A DNA stretch of 58,538 bases from a virus (IMGVR_UViG_3300038463_000101:1-58538), one strand, 5' to 3'; shown: positions 1 to 7,361, counted from the stretch's first letter. Notes: generated from the sequence alone by a model not told the origin. A program made the numbers and translations.

Positions 1-1
1 C

Positions 2-442
2 CGAGCGCTACATCACCCATATGGCTTCTTTGAAGACGAGGTGCCCTGGCAACTCGAAGGAGAACCCATCCGCCAGCGCGGGCCGGGGGAGATAGCGGAC
101 TCGGTAACGACGTGTAAAGTGGCCGGCATCGTGAACGGCATGCGGCAGTTGCCCTGTTACGCCACGTTCAAGCCTGGGCCGAAGGTTTGCCCGTATTGTG
201 GTCTGCCGATATTTACCCAACCCCGCAAGGTGTCTGTCGTGGAGGGCGAGCTGCAACAGGTGCAAGGGCCGATGGTGGCGGCGAACAATGGGCGTATCAT
301 GCGGGCGCTGTACGAGTCGCTCTACCAAGATCACAAAAGACGCTGGAAGCCTGGGTATAAACCAAACTATGCGCGGACGGCAGCGGCGCATGTGTTTAAG
401 AAGAAGTATGGGATTTTTCCGCCGAGGGAGTGGACAGCGTAA
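2..442 (+). CDS. C-terminal end of phage DEAD/DEAH-box DNA helicase (partial)
   Basis: The reading frame is open to the left edge, so this is the 3' end of a longer gene. The visible 146 residues match the tail of phage SF2 helicases: a PHGFFEDEVPWQLEG-like stretch, then a four-residue zinc cluster remnant around CPYCGLPIF, then a basic helical end rich in Lys and Arg. The helicase would unwind DNA during phage replication or recombination. The motor motifs lie outside the window. A GTG at 41 could be mistaken for a start, but the frame continues upstream with protein-like sequence. It sits at the head of the replication operon and ends directly against the next gene (TAAATG). Confidence 0.75.
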   Translation, partial: RALHHPYGFFEDEVPWQLEGEPIRQRGPGEIADSVTTCKVAGIVNGMRQLPCYATFKPGPKVCPYCGLPIFTQPRKVSVVEGELQQVQGPMVAANNGRIMRALYESLYQDHKRRWKPGYKPNYARTAAAHVFKKKYGIFPPREWTA

Positions 443-676
443 ATGGCGCTCACCATCGAAATGCACGACCCTGCAGGCACAATACTGCAGGAAATCGCTG
501 ACGGCTATCCACAGCGCTCCGTGGCTTTGACCTACGCTTTCTGTATCGCGCAGGGCCATAAGGATTTCGCGGGAATCAACGCCGCTATTCGCAAGCGATG
601 GAAGGGCAAATCGGCGTTGGAGCGAGTCAAGAAAATGGCGTGGAAGCAGATTGACGTATGGTGGGGTAAGGCGTGA
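443..676 (+). CDS. Hypothetical protein, 77 aa
   Basis: Starts with ATG immediately after the helicase stop codon and overlaps the next gene by GTGA, so it is translationally coupled on both sides. The protein is small with a mixed alpha/beta look and a basic C-terminal half ending in RVKKMAWKQIDVWWGKA. No family is recognised. The position between a helicase and a VRR-NUC nuclease suggests an accessory replication role; that is inference from context only. Confidence 0.7.
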   Translation: MALTIEMHDPAGTILQEIADGYPQRSVALTYAFCIAQGHKDFAGINAAIRKRWKGKSALERVKKMAWKQIDVWWGKA

Positions 677-843
677 GCTTGCTACTAGTGATGTGCCTCA
701 AGTGTTACTTGACTTTTTGGGAAGGACCGGACTGTTGCCCGTTTTGCCACATCAAGTTGAATAAGCGCACCTGCCGCAAAAGCAAGCCGGAGCCAACAGA
801 ACCGGATTCTCGGCGTACCGTAGGGGGGCCGCGAAGTGTCTGA
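673..843 (+). CDS. Small zinc-ribbon-like protein, 56 aa
   Basis: GTG start overlapping the upstream stop as GTGA. The N-terminal half carries two Cys pairs (CLKC and, about ten residues later, CCPFC), the pattern of a one-domain treble-clef or zinc-ribbon fold; the tail is Lys/Arg/Pro-rich and likely flexible. It may bind DNA or a replication protein, but no named family is recognised. Several other genes in this window (9542, 10521, 10784, 15532) have the same minimal two-pair Cys arrangement. Confidence 0.6.
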   Translation: MSLLLVMCLKCYLTFWEGPDCCPFCHIKLNKRTCRKSKPEPTEPDSRRTVGGPRSV

Positions 844-949
844 CTGGATTTGGTGCCGATTAGGGAATATCGCCTATCCTGGGCTGGGACGGCAGGGTAC
901 GTGGCGCTATCGGCTGGCGATCTGGCTATGGAGCCGTTGCCATGTCTGA
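836..949 (+). CDS. Possible tiny overlapping ORF, 37 aa
   Basis: GTG start 8 nt before the previous stop, ending 8 nt inside the VRR-NUC gene, so it exactly fills the gap between the two. The predicted peptide is rich in Trp, Arg and Leu, with no recognisable domain. The evidence is the tight gene packing only; it could be non-coding spacer carrying the ribosome binding site for the next gene. Confidence 0.35.
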   Translation: MSDWIWCRLGNIAYPGLGRQGTWRYRLAIWLWSRCHV

Positions 950-1310
950 CGCCAACGCCCTCACCGCCAAACTTCTGATCGAGATTCCCGCTCGGTTCCC
1001 GAACATCCGCGTGTGGCGTAACAACAGAGTTGACGCCATGCTCCCCGGATTTAACGGAAGGATGCGCCGCGTCCAGGCGGGTATCGACGGGCAAGCGGAC
1101 ATCTCCGGCATCGTCGGGCCGTCAGGAAAAAGATTGGAATTGGAAGTAAAATGCGGCAAGGATCGCCAAAGTTTAGAGCAGATAGCGTTTGAGCGCATGA
1201 TACGCGAGCGTGGCGGTGTGTACGTTCTCGTGGCCTATCAGCGCGATAACGGCGGCATGACGATGGACGGCGTGGTGAAGTGGACGCTGGAGATGCTGGC
1301 GGATTTATGA
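942..1310 (+). CDS. VRR-NUC domain nuclease
   Basis: 122 aa, the usual size of a stand-alone phage VRR-NUC protein. This is a PD-(D/E)XK nuclease fold seen in phage replication operons and in eukaryotic FAN1. Visible motifs are the catalytic Asp in GQADISGIV, the E-x-K pair in LELEVKCG, and the following SLEQIAFERMIRERGGVYVLVA segment typical of the family. It probably cleaves branched or recombination DNA. Its stop overlaps the primase start as ATGA, and it follows the helicase remnant, consistent with one replication operon. Confidence 0.88.
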   Translation: MSDANALTAKLLIEIPARFPNIRVWRNNRVDAMLPGFNGRMRRVQAGIDGQADISGIVGPSGKRLELEVKCGKDRQSLEQIAFERMIRERGGVYVLVAYQRDNGGMTMDGVVKWTLEMLADL

Positions 1311-1936
1311 TTTCGGCGCACACCCTTTCTGCCATCAAAGCCGCCACCGACCTGCAAGCGCTGGCGGCCGAGTACGTTGTGGTGAAGAAGTCAGGTGCTC
1401 AGTACTTGTGCCTTTGCCCCTTCCATAACGACCGCGAGCCGTCCTGCCGGATCTACCGCGAGCACTACTACTGCTTTTCCTGTCAATCGACGGGCTCGGC
1501 GGTGGACTGGGTGATGCACCACGAGAAGATACGCTTCTCCGAGGCCATACGCTTCCTGGCCGACCGCGCCGGAATCTCGCTCGATGAGAAGCCGCTGACC
1601 CGGAAGGCGCTCGCTTACGCGGTCGATGAAGCGCAGTTTTGCGCTTGGTGGTGGCGACGGCAGACTGATATAGTAGCGACTAGCGTTCAGGATGCCTTGA
1701 GCGAGGATGACGAGGAATGGCTGGGGTGCTTAGAGCGCATAACGGGCTGGATGCGAGCGCTACCTGCGGCTGAGAAGTTCTCGGTCTTCCGCGAGCGCAG
1801 GACGGAAGCCGAACGCAAACAGTGGAGGGAGGAACTTGCTTGTGAAGAAACGCTTAAAGATTGGCTGTTTGGTTTGTTTGATTCTCATTGGCGGGCCGGT
1901 CTGGGCCATGCCTGCGGTCGTCAAGAAGCCTGCTAA
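1307..1936 (+). CDS. DNA primase zinc-finger (CHC2) protein
   Basis: ATG at 1307 overlaps the upstream stop (ATGA). Residues 30-65 form the CHC2 zinc finger of DnaG-type primases: CPFH, then a Cys-rich loop and YYCFSC, followed by the helical SAVDWVMHHEKIRFSEAIRFLAD segment. No Toprim catalytic domain follows; the rest (to 209 aa) is helical and charged. In many phages the CHC2 zinc finger and the catalytic part are separate genes. Here the VapE-like protein at 2100 is the probable partner. The start at 1280 was rejected because it lies inside the nuclease gene. Confidence 0.88.
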   Translation: MISAHTLSAIKAATDLQALAAEYVVVKKSGAQYLCLCPFHNDREPSCRIYREHYYCFSCQSTGSAVDWVMHHEKIRFSEAIRFLADRAGISLDEKPLTRKALAYAVDEAQFCAWWWRRQTDIVATSVQDALSEDDEEWLGCLERITGWMRALPAAEKFSVFRERRTEAERKQWREELACEETLKDWLFGLFDSHWRAGLGHACGRQEAC

Positions 1937-2036
1937 GGCTGTCGTTCATCACGTCAACCGGCACCGGAGCATGTATATCTCCGGCGCGTCCTCGTTCTTT
2001 ATGGGGTACAGAATTGGGCGGAAGGTGACGAAGTGA
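1842..2036 (+). CDS. Small exported or membrane-anchored protein, 64 aa
   Basis: GTG at 1842 (alternative TTG at 1836) is preceded by a good GGAGGGAGG ribosome site although it lies inside the primase 3' end, overlapping it by about 95 nt. The N-terminus is a classical signal sequence: a basic KKRLK start, then GCLVCLILIGGPVWA, with a plausible cleavage site before MPAVV. The mature part is basic (VVKKPAKAVVHHVNRHR) and ends in a short hydrophobic stretch. Function unknown; a host envelope or superinfection role is only a guess. Confidence 0.6.
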   Translation: MKKRLKIGCLVCLILIGGPVWAMPAVVKKPAKAVVHHVNRHRSMYISGASSFFMGYRIGRKVTK

Positions 2037-2099
2037 CGGACGCCTACGGCCATACGCACTGCTTGAGCAACACCCTGTTCTAGTCCTCACCAAGCGGCT

Positions 2100-3536
2100 A
2101 TGGACCCCAACCCATTCCTTGACGCCGCCGTCCATGCCGCCACTGGAGCCGGAACCAATGGCAACGTCACCGGCACTCTCACCTTCCTCCTCACCCGCCT
2201 TCTGACCACCAAAGACGCCACGCAACTCTACGCGCCGGAACTGATGCGGGCCGTGGCTGCGGCGCCGGGGGCTGAACAGCGCGGCGTGCAGCGCAAGCTC
2301 AAGGCGGCTTTTGGCCGGGATATGAACTCGCAGCAGTGGTGGGCAGACGTGAAAGAAGCTGGGGCCACCCTCGCCACAGCGCTGCCAAGCCATCTGCAAA
2401 CCTCACAAAACGGGACAGTTAAGCCGAACCTTGCCAACGCTATCACCATCGTCAGGCAGGAACTCAAGCTGGGCTACGACCAATTCGCCAACAGGGTCAT
2501 GCTCCTGGGGCCTACGCAATGGGGGCCACCACGCGCCTGGTGCGACCACGACGACATCGGGCTAGTCAACTACCTCCAACAGCAGGGAGTGAATCTGAGC
2601 GCTACGCAGACGGCAAATGACGCGGCTTTATACGTGGCTCGCGAGTCTTCCTTCCATCCAGTCAGAGACTGGCTAACCGGCCTCAAATGGGACGGCACGC
2701 ATCGCCTGGACTCCTGGATGGCACGGCATTTGGGTGTAACTGACTCTCAAATCAACTACTTGCGTAAGATAAGCTCGGCTTGGTGCATATCCGCCGTGGC
2801 CCGTATCCTGAATCCGGGGTGCCAGTCTAAGAACCTCATCGTCTTGGAAGGACCGCAAGACGTGGGCAAGTCCAAGGCGCTGCGGGCGCTGACGAACGGC
2901 CATCTCAGCGCGGATTCCGGGATTCAGTGGTTTCGCGACCAGCTTCCCGACATTGACCACGCGGAAATAGGCTCCTACATGCAAGGCGTCTGGATTTACG
3001 AGATAGGCGAGCTGGCCGCCATCCGTGGCAAGCGATGGGAGCGCGTGAAAGACTTCATCTCCTCCCAGGCTGACATTTTCCGGCGCAAATATGGCCGCAA
3101 TCTCGAAACGTATCCGCGCCAATGCCTCTTCGCTGGCTCAACGAACGAGACACGCTGGGGCGGCGATCCGACCGGCCTGGTGCGCTTCTGGCCGGCCTAC
3201 GTTAATCGCGTTGACGTGGACGGCATTCTCCGCGAGCGCGACCAGATTTGGGCTGAAGCTGTCTTCCGCTATCAGGACGGCGAGGACTGGTGGGGGGATG
3301 AGAACTTCAAGGAACTCGCGCGAGTCGAGCAGGAAAAGCGCCAACCTGACGATGCCTGGACCGATAAAGTCCAACGTGCTTGCTCGTTAAAGACCGATGT
3401 TTCCGTATTAGAAATTATGGAAGCTCTGAACATCCCGCTGGAGAGGCAGGACCAAGTGGCGCATCGCATCACGCGAGCGCTGGGGGTGTTGGGGTGGAAG
3501 AGGGAAGGACGGCGTTACACGAGGGAGGGTTTGTAG
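2100..3536 (+). CDS. VapE-like superfamily 3 helicase/primase-associated ATPase
   Basis: 478 aa, typical for virulence-associated E proteins of phages. Residues ~180-215 carry the family signature HPVRDWLTGLKWDGTHRLD. The Walker A loop GPQDVGKSK sits near residue 250, and the sensor-like segment FAGSTNETRW and the arginine-rich YVNRVDV region follow. It should be a ring ATPase that unwinds DNA at the phage origin, working with the CHC2 primase upstream. ATG at 2100 follows a 63-nt gap after the preceding small gene. It is the last gene of the left rightward replication cluster; the next genes run leftward and converge on it. Confidence 0.9.
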   Translation: MDPNPFLDAAVHAATGAGTNGNVTGTLTFLLTRLLTTKDATQLYAPELMRAVAAAPGAEQRGVQRKLKAAFGRDMNSQQWWADVKEAGATLATALPSHLQTSQNGTVKPNLANAITIVRQELKLGYDQFANRVMLLGPTQWGPPRAWCDHDDIGLVNYLQQQGVNLSATQTANDAALYVARESSFHPVRDWLTGLKWDGTHRLDSWMARHLGVTDSQINYLRKISSAWCISAVARILNPGCQSKNLIVLEGPQDVGKSKALRALTNGHLSADSGIQWFRDQLPDIDHAEIGSYMQGVWIYEIGELAAIRGKRWERVKDFISSQADIFRRKYGRNLETYPRQCLFAGSTNETRWGGDPTGLVRFWPAYVNRVDVDGILRERDQIWAEAVFRYQDGEDWWGDENFKELARVEQEKRQPDDAWTDKVQRACSLKTDVSVLEIMEALNIPLERQDQVAHRITRALGVLGWKREGRRYTREGL

Positions 3537-3548
3537 ACGCGGGCGGCT

Positions 3549-3713
3549 TTACCCGCCACCATCCCGAATCTCCTTCAGCGCCTCGATAAACTCCCGCACT
3601 GCCGCCTTCTTCTCTTCCTCGCTCCACTCAGCGGGCGCGATATCCTCCGCGGCGCCCCATTCATCCGGCGCAAAGCACTCCTCGCCGTAGAGGTTGTAGA
3701 CGATATCAGGCAT
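3549..3713 (-). CDS. Hypothetical acidic protein, 54 aa
   Basis: ATG at 3713, overlapping the 3' end of the preceding minus gene by 8 nt. The protein is strongly acidic, with an AEDIAPAEWSEEEKKAAVRE stretch predicted helical. It has no recognisable domain. It is the last gene of the leftward operon 6040 to 3549 and converges on the VapE-like gene. Its coding-like composition and tight overlap argue that it is real, rather than the longer ORF in another frame (3575-3790). Confidence 0.6.
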   Translation of the reverse strand: MPDIVYNLYGEECFAPDEWGAAEDIAPAEWSEEEKKAAVREFIEALKEIRDGGG

Positions 3714-3873
3714 GGTCTGACCGCCATCCCACCATCACCGGCTTCGGTTGGCGCTTCCAACCCTTGAATGGGCGAAACCGCACTTCCCAAGAGCCGATGG
3801 ACTTATCGAAGCCCGGAACCAACCGCAGACTGCGTAACTCCCGGCTCATCTTGCGTGCTGCACTCAGAGTCAT
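3706..3873 (-). CDS. Hypothetical protein, 55 aa
   Basis: ATG at 3873, immediately behind promoter-like box A (GATAAC then six bases, then ATG). The upstream AGAGGATAACGAGAAA could also serve as a weak ribosome site. Small basic protein with a beta-rich GSWEVRFRPFKGWKRQPKP segment that resembles small phage DNA- or RNA-binding proteins, but no family is identified. It overlaps the next gene by 8 nt. Confidence 0.6.
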   Translation of the reverse strand: MTLSAARKMSRELRSLRLVPGFDKSIGSWEVRFRPFKGWKRQPKPVMVGWRSDHA

Positions 3874-3910
3874 TTTCTCGTTATCCTCTCAAAGTTCCAG
3901 ATTCTAAAAA
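3871..3910 (-). promoter_or_regulatory. Repeated promoter-like box A
   Basis: On the minus strand this reads TTTTTAGAATCTGGAACTT followed by TGAGAGGATAACGAGAAAATG. It shares GGAACTT-CGAGAG and the downstream AACGAG with boxes B (4535), C (5730) and D (5778). TTTAGA and GATAAC can be read as -35 and -10 with 17 nt between, putting the -10 six bases before the ATG at 3873. Confidence 0.55.
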
Positions 3911-4165
3911 CTTACTGTCATACTTCCTACGCGCCCGCGCCCGCACACTCGGCACGTAGCGCTGCCGGTTATACTCCCGCATTGCCTTCTTGCACGCGGC
4001 GCATCGGCACCCCAGCCCCGCGTACCGGCTGATTGTGCCGTGCTGCGCCTTCGTCTCGGCCTTGAGTTTCGGAGCGCGTTTAGGAGCCGCGCCCCGTCTC
4101 ATACGCTGGCGTTCCGCCCAGTCGTAAGCCGCCTCAATCATCGCGTCGAGCGTCACTGGTAGCAT
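3881..4165 (-). CDS. Cys-rich hypothetical phage protein, 94 aa
   Basis: The C-terminal half holds HGTISRYAGLGCRCAACKKA followed by MREYNRQRY. This is a recurrent phage small-protein motif (HGT...GCRC..C...Y.R.R) that probably binds zinc or nucleic acid. The N-terminal half is helical and basic. ATG at 4165 lies within the end of the upstream gene (32-nt overlap); ATG at 4141 is an alternative. No enzymatic function is suggested by the sequence. Confidence 0.65.
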   Translation of the reverse strand: MLPVTLDAMIEAAYDWAERQRMRRGAAPKRAPKLKAETKAQHGTISRYAGLGCRCAACKKAMREYNRQRYVPSVRARARRKYDSKFLESGTLRG

Positions 4166-4274
4166 CCAGCATAGCCATTAACCGGCGCACCCGGCAACGC
4201 GCGTCCAGAATGCCCATGACCGCGATACCAACCATTGCGACGAATGGCGGGATGAGCACGATCAAATACTTCAT
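4134..4274 (-). CDS. Small single-pass membrane protein, 46 aa
   Basis: ATG at 4274 overlaps the upstream stop as ATGA. A hydrophobic segment (residues 2-24, KYLIVLIPPFVAMVGIAVMG) is followed by an Arg-rich cytoplasmic tail, giving a type II or signal-anchor topology. Function unknown. The longer frame starting at 4439 was rejected because it runs through another gene. Confidence 0.6.
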   Translation of the reverse strand: MKYLIVLIPPFVAMVGIAVMGILDARCRVRRLMAMLDATSDARRDD

Positions 4275-4537
4275 ATCGGCGTCACGTCCGGTTCGTAGTC
4301 GGTCGGCGCGTCCTGGGTGATGGCGTCGGATGCTCGCGCCAGTTCTACGAAATTCAGGTAGTTCCGCAGCGTCTTCTCCAATGCCGCAATATGCTCGTTG
4401 GTCATGTGAAATGAGATTTGCGAATCGCCAAGCGGACAAAAGACAATTAAATTTTCGGAATGCTTGGTTACTGTCGGCTCAATCACCTTATCGGCGTCAA
4501 GCAAGATCGAAGTGGTGCTGTACTGCTGATGTGTCAT
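4271..4537 (-). CDS. Hypothetical protein, 88 aa
   Basis: ATG at 4537 lies directly behind promoter-like box B with the same six-base gap as at box A. The protein looks alpha/beta, with ENLIVFCPLGDSQISFHM and a helical EHIAALEKTLRNYLNFVELA. No family recognised. Its stop overlaps the following membrane-protein start (ATGA). Confidence 0.65.
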   Translation of the reverse strand: MTHQQYSTTSILLDADKVIEPTVTKHSENLIVFCPLGDSQISFHMTNEHIAALEKTLRNYLNFVELARASDAITQDAPTDYEPDVTPI

Positions 4538-4574
4538 TTTCTCGTTATCCTTCCGAAGTTTGAAATTTAAAAAA
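4535..4574 (-). promoter_or_regulatory. Repeated promoter-like box B
   Basis: Minus-strand sequence ends GGATAACGAGAAAATG, identical over 16 bases to box A. The upstream part (TTTAAATTTCAAACTTCGGA) is a diverged version of the GGAACTTCGAGAG box. GATAAC lies six bases before the ATG at 4537. Confidence 0.5.
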
Positions 4575-4591
4575 CCCTGACTACACTGCGG

Positions 4592-4723
4592 TCAATCTCC
4601 CCCATCGCGCGGCCCAAACGAATCCGTCCAGTACCGCGAAGCCACACGCGCCCACGCTAAACCCGCCGGCAACCACGCCCACACCGGCAGGCAGACAACC
4701 ACCAGCACCCTACGCCATCGCAC
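4592..4723 (-). CDS. Possible small membrane protein, 43 aa
   Basis: GTG at 4723, overlapping the end of the recombinase gene by 14 nt, with a good ribosome site (GGAGG seven bases upstream). One hydrophobic helix (VLVVVCLPVWAWLPAGLAWA) is followed by an Asp/Gly-rich C-terminus. The ribosome site and membrane helix support a real gene, but there is no homology-based evidence. Confidence 0.5.
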   Translation of the reverse strand: MRWRRVLVVVCLPVWAWLPAGLAWARVASRYWTDSFGPRDGGD

Positions 4724-5396
4724 GGTTAGCCTCCAGCCGCCGCGCCAGCCGCTCCTCACCATCGACCACATTCTTGACGCTGCTGGCGTACCACTGCTTG
4801 CCGCGCCTCGGCTTAACTTTGTTAGCGTTGAGCGCTTGCGCGATAGCCAGGAGTGTATAGCCGTCATCACGTAACGCGCGTATCTGGCTCGCCACTTCCG
4901 CCTCGCCTTCCAACTCGCCATAGTACTTCTGCCCCTCGTTCCTGCCATCCCTTCGGCGTGCTCGGTCCCGGCTGGCCTTGAGTTTGCGAACGGTCATCAC
5001 GCGATCATATTCCGCGAGACTGCCAAGGATCTGGCGAAACAATACCCGCGTGGGGTCTTCATTGCTCGTGTCCTCGCCCGCGGCCGTCATTAACTCAACC
5101 TCTCTGCGCCGCAAGTCGCGAAGAATGTACTCCTGCACAAACAGCTCACGCGCAAGCCTATCTAATTTCTCAACGATGATCGTTCGCACGCCGTTCAGCG
5201 CCTCGATCATTTCCGACCATGCCGGCCTATCTTCCCACTCGGTCGCGCCGCACACGCCTTTTTCCTCGTACCAGGCTACGATTTCATAGCCGTGCGATTT
5301 GGCGTAGCCTTCGATGGCCGCGCGCTGCCTGACCGGGCCATCACCCGCGACCTGGCCTAAGCCAGAGACGCGGATGTAGCCAAAGGCGGGTTTCAC
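4710..5396 (-). CDS. Serine recombinase / resolvase family protein
   Basis: GTG at 5396 overlaps the upstream stop as GTGA, with GGAAGG upstream. The N-terminal catalytic domain is clear: FGYIRVSG holds the nucleophilic Ser11, and EKLDRLAR carries the conserved Arg pair. These are followed by a long helix with LAEYDRVMTVRKLKASRDRAR. A short Recombinase-type DNA-binding segment (IAQALNANKVKPRRGKQWY) ends the 228-aa protein. Large phage serine integrases are usually 450-600 aa, so this is a short form: a DNA invertase, resolvase or minimal integrase. It is the only recombinase seen in the window. Confidence 0.85.
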   Translation of the reverse strand: MKPAFGYIRVSGLGQVAGDGPVRQRAAIEGYAKSHGYEIVAWYEEKGVCGATEWEDRPAWSEMIEALNGVRTIIVEKLDRLARELFVQEYILRDLRRREVELMTAAGEDTSNEDPTRVLFRQILGSLAEYDRVMTVRKLKASRDRARRRDGRNEGQKYYGELEGEAEVASQIRALRDDGYTLLAIAQALNANKVKPRRGKQWYASSVKNVVDGEERLARRLEANRAMA

Positions 5397-5704
5397 TGCC
5401 CGCTGCCTTCCGCCATTTGTGAGGCGAAACGGTCTTTTGCAACCAAGACGGCCCAGACGCACGCTGGCCGATGCGAACTAACAAAGCTCGCCAAGTCCAG
5501 CCAATTCAATTTAACGGCGTACTCATCTCCATCTTTGAGCCAACTCCTAACGCGGTCAGTGGCAAGCTCTACCGATTTGGCGTAGCGGATTAGCTTACCA
5601 TTTTCACGAATGTCAGCGGCCTCAAGGTCAATCGCCTTGCGTGCGTCTTCTTCGCGTACTCCGAACTCTTTTGCTAATGCAAAACCTGCTTCGATACTGT
5701 CCAT
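5393..5704 (-). CDS. Hypothetical protein, 103 aa
   Basis: ATG at 5704 with a GGGAGG ribosome site eleven bases upstream, about 25 nt behind promoter-like box C. The protein is helical and charged (REEDARKAIDLEAADIREN), with no recognised domain. It overlaps the serine recombinase start by four bases, so the two are co-translated; it might be a partner or directionality factor, but nothing in the sequence shows that. Confidence 0.65.
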   Translation of the reverse strand: MDSIEAGFALAKEFGVREEDARKAIDLEAADIRENGKLIRYAKSVELATDRVRSWLKDGDEYAVKLNWLDLASFVSSHRPACVWAVLVAKDRFASQMAEGSGQ

Positions 5705-5729
5705 TTCCTCTGCGCCTCCCAGCGCTCAA

Positions 5730-5814
5730 AACTCGTTTAACTCTCGAAGTTCCAAAATTCAAAAAATTTACGACAAAAACTCGTTTAAAGTCTCGAAGTT
5801 CCAAAACCTAAAAA
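5730..5814 (-). promoter_or_regulatory. Tandem promoter-like boxes C and D
   Basis: Two copies, about 48 nt apart, of TTTTGGAACTTCGAGA followed by (G/CT)TTAAACGAG on the minus strand. Box C (5730-5766) can be read as TTGAAT-N16/17-TTAAAC; box D (5778-5814) as TTTAGG-N17-TTTAAA. The spacer half AACTTCGAGAGTT is an imperfect palindrome. They lie between the 5828-6040 and 5393-5704 genes and would drive the leftward operon. Confidence 0.55.
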
Positions 5815-5827
5815 GATTGTATGCCCA

Positions 5828-6040
5828 CTACCGCTGTATGTCAACACCTTTTTTCTTGCAGCAGTCGAAAGACCGGGAGCGGGCGCGTTTCAAGCTGTTC
5901 TGTCCACAAGGGCATCGCTCGGCAGCTCTGGGTGGCCCGCCGCGCGTAACTCTCATAGCGTTTATTTGCCGCATCCACCGCGAGACGGCCGCCGGCGGGC
6001 GGGCGGGCTTGATTACCTTCTTATCGTTTACCTTTGCCAT
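5828..6040 (-). CDS. Small Cys-containing basic protein, 70 aa
   Basis: ATG at 6040 with AGGGATGT upstream. The C-terminal half reads RCPCGQNSLKRARSRSFDC then CKKKG, a recurrent phage zinc-finger-like motif (CPCG..T/SLKRA.....C). The N-terminus is Lys-rich. Likely nucleic-acid binding. It is the first gene of the leftward operon and is divergent from the DUF932 gene. Confidence 0.65.
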   Translation of the reverse strand: MAKVNDKKVIKPARPPAAVSRWMRQINAMRVTRGGPPRAAERCPCGQNSLKRARSRSFDCCKKKGVDIQR

Positions 6041-6117
6041 ACATCCCTAGTATGTCCTACCATTGCCGATACTTAGCATTTATTTTCATTTTTTCTTACA
6101 GGAAACAAGAAAAACTA

Positions 6118-6146
6118 TTGACAAACTACGGTAGATTGCATAAACT
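6118..6146 (+). promoter_or_regulatory. Sigma-70-like promoter for DUF932 gene
   Basis: TTGACA at 6118-6123, a 17-nt spacer, and TAAACT at 6141-6146. It sits in the AT-rich divergent region between the minus operon and the DUF932 gene. The start codon at 6175 has its own ribosome site (AGGAGCGG), so this transcript has a normal leader. Confidence 0.7.
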
Positions 6147-6174
6147 GTAATTGACCCGTTTAGGAGCGGATCAA

Positions 6175-7215
6175 ATGCACAATATCAACACTTACATCGG
6201 CCGCCAGAGCGCATGGCACAATCTGGGAACGGTCACTGGGAACTACATGAGCTGGGCCGAGATTTTACAGCACGGCGGGCTTGACTTTGAGGTGGTGAAA
6301 AACCAACTCGAATACAACGGTATGCCCGTTGCAGCTTGGGGTATCTTCCGGAATGACAATGGCGCGTTTCTCGGAGCTGTTGGAGAACAGTACACTCCGA
6401 TTCAGCATCAACGCGGATTCGAGATGATCGATGCCCTGGTACGGAGCAAAGACGGCGCCCACTATGAAACTGCCGGCGTGCTCGGCGAGGGCGAAAAGGT
6501 TTGGGGACTCGCTGATTTAAAGCTAGCGGTTACCGTGGGCGATGATGTTCAGAATGGTTATCTGCTTTTCAGCACTTCGCATGACGGCAGCATGTCGCAT
6601 CAATATAAGACATGCTTAACGCGCGTGGTTTGCCAAAACACGTTGAACGTTGCTCTGGGCGAAAAGACTAAATCGGTTTTCCGCATCAAGCATACTCGCA
6701 ACAATGGCGACAAGATCGCCGATGCTCACCAAGCTCTTGCCGGCATCTCGGCGGATGTTTCCAGCATGGAACAAAAGCTGAACTTTCTCGCCGGCCGCAA
6801 GGTTACTAAAGAAGCGATGGTATCGGTTCTGGACCGTCTCTTTCCCGCCAAAAAAGACGATGATGGCAAGCCCGTTGACAGTACGCGCCGCGATAACATC
6901 CTGACTGCGATTCTCCACAATTACGAGTCAAATGATCACAACGCGTTCCCGGAGCAACGCGGGACCGCCTATAACCTGCTAAACTCGATAACCGAGCATA
7001 CCGATCATGAGCGTTCAACGCGCGGCAATGGGCGGGCGGAATCCGCTCTTTTCGGTTCGGGAGATGCACTCAAGTCGAAAGCGTTCGAGGTGCTGTTAGA
7101 GACGGCCGCCGGGCTACCTGAACGTCCCACGGTTACCAGGATGCCCGTCTATTCCGACATCCGCCCGTTCGCCGGCGGGCTCTTAGACTCAGTGTTGGCA
7201 GGGATGACAGCATGA
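6175..7215 (+). CDS. DUF932 / phage-plasmid-like protein (TIGR03299 type)
   Basis: 346 aa, matching the usual length of this family. Recognisable segments are the N-terminal WHNLGTVTGNYMSW, LEYNGMPVAAWGIFRNDNGA, GEQYTPIQHQRGFEMIDALV, and CLTRVVCQNTLNVAL in the middle. The family is common in phages and plasmids; its biochemical role is not established, though it is often near replication or anti-restriction genes. ATG at 6175 was chosen over TTG at 6151 because AGGAG lies just upstream. It is expressed from the promoter at 6118 and followed by a tiny overlapping gene and a terminator. Confidence 0.88.
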   Translation: MHNINTYIGRQSAWHNLGTVTGNYMSWAEILQHGGLDFEVVKNQLEYNGMPVAAWGIFRNDNGAFLGAVGEQYTPIQHQRGFEMIDALVRSKDGAHYETAGVLGEGEKVWGLADLKLAVTVGDDVQNGYLLFSTSHDGSMSHQYKTCLTRVVCQNTLNVALGEKTKSVFRIKHTRNNGDKIADAHQALAGISADVSSMEQKLNFLAGRKVTKEAMVSVLDRLFPAKKDDDGKPVDSTRRDNILTAILHNYESNDHNAFPEQRGTAYNLLNSITEHTDHERSTRGNGRAESALFGSGDALKSKAFEVLLETAAGLPERPTVTRMPVYSDIRPFAGGLLDSVLAGMTA

Positions 7216-7343
7216 ACGCCCGCAAGCTTTATCCTCAAGTCATCCTAGCCCGCGTTGCTCAAGAGCATGATTGCAGAGATGGCGAAGTATCCGCCATCTC
7301 CGCTCATGTCTGCTTCCGGGCTATCCTCGCCATGGCAGTCTAG
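7212..7343 (+). CDS. Hypothetical protein, 43 aa
   Basis: ATG overlaps the DUF932 stop (ATGA) and the frame ends 19 nt before a strong terminator hairpin, so it is the last gene of that transcript. The peptide is helical, with two Cys (HDC and HVC). No family recognised; the coupled start and the terminator position are the evidence. Confidence 0.6.
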   Translation: MNARKLYPQVILARVAQEHDCRDGEVSAISAHVCFRAILAMAV

Positions 7344-7361
7344 CCCGCCCTAAGCCCTTAA

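Noticed and set aside
8-559. 183-aa minus-strand ORF
   Set aside because: It is the shadow of the helicase end and the 443 gene; no ribosome site and composition unlike protein.
1671-1683. TAGTAGCGACTAG inside the primase gene, 12 of 14 bases like the operator
   Set aside because: A match of this quality is expected about 0.4 times by chance in 58 kb and there are no -35/-10 boxes.
2033-2083. 16-codon ORF between the small exported protein and VapE
   Set aside because: Too short, no ribosome site and no protein-like feature.
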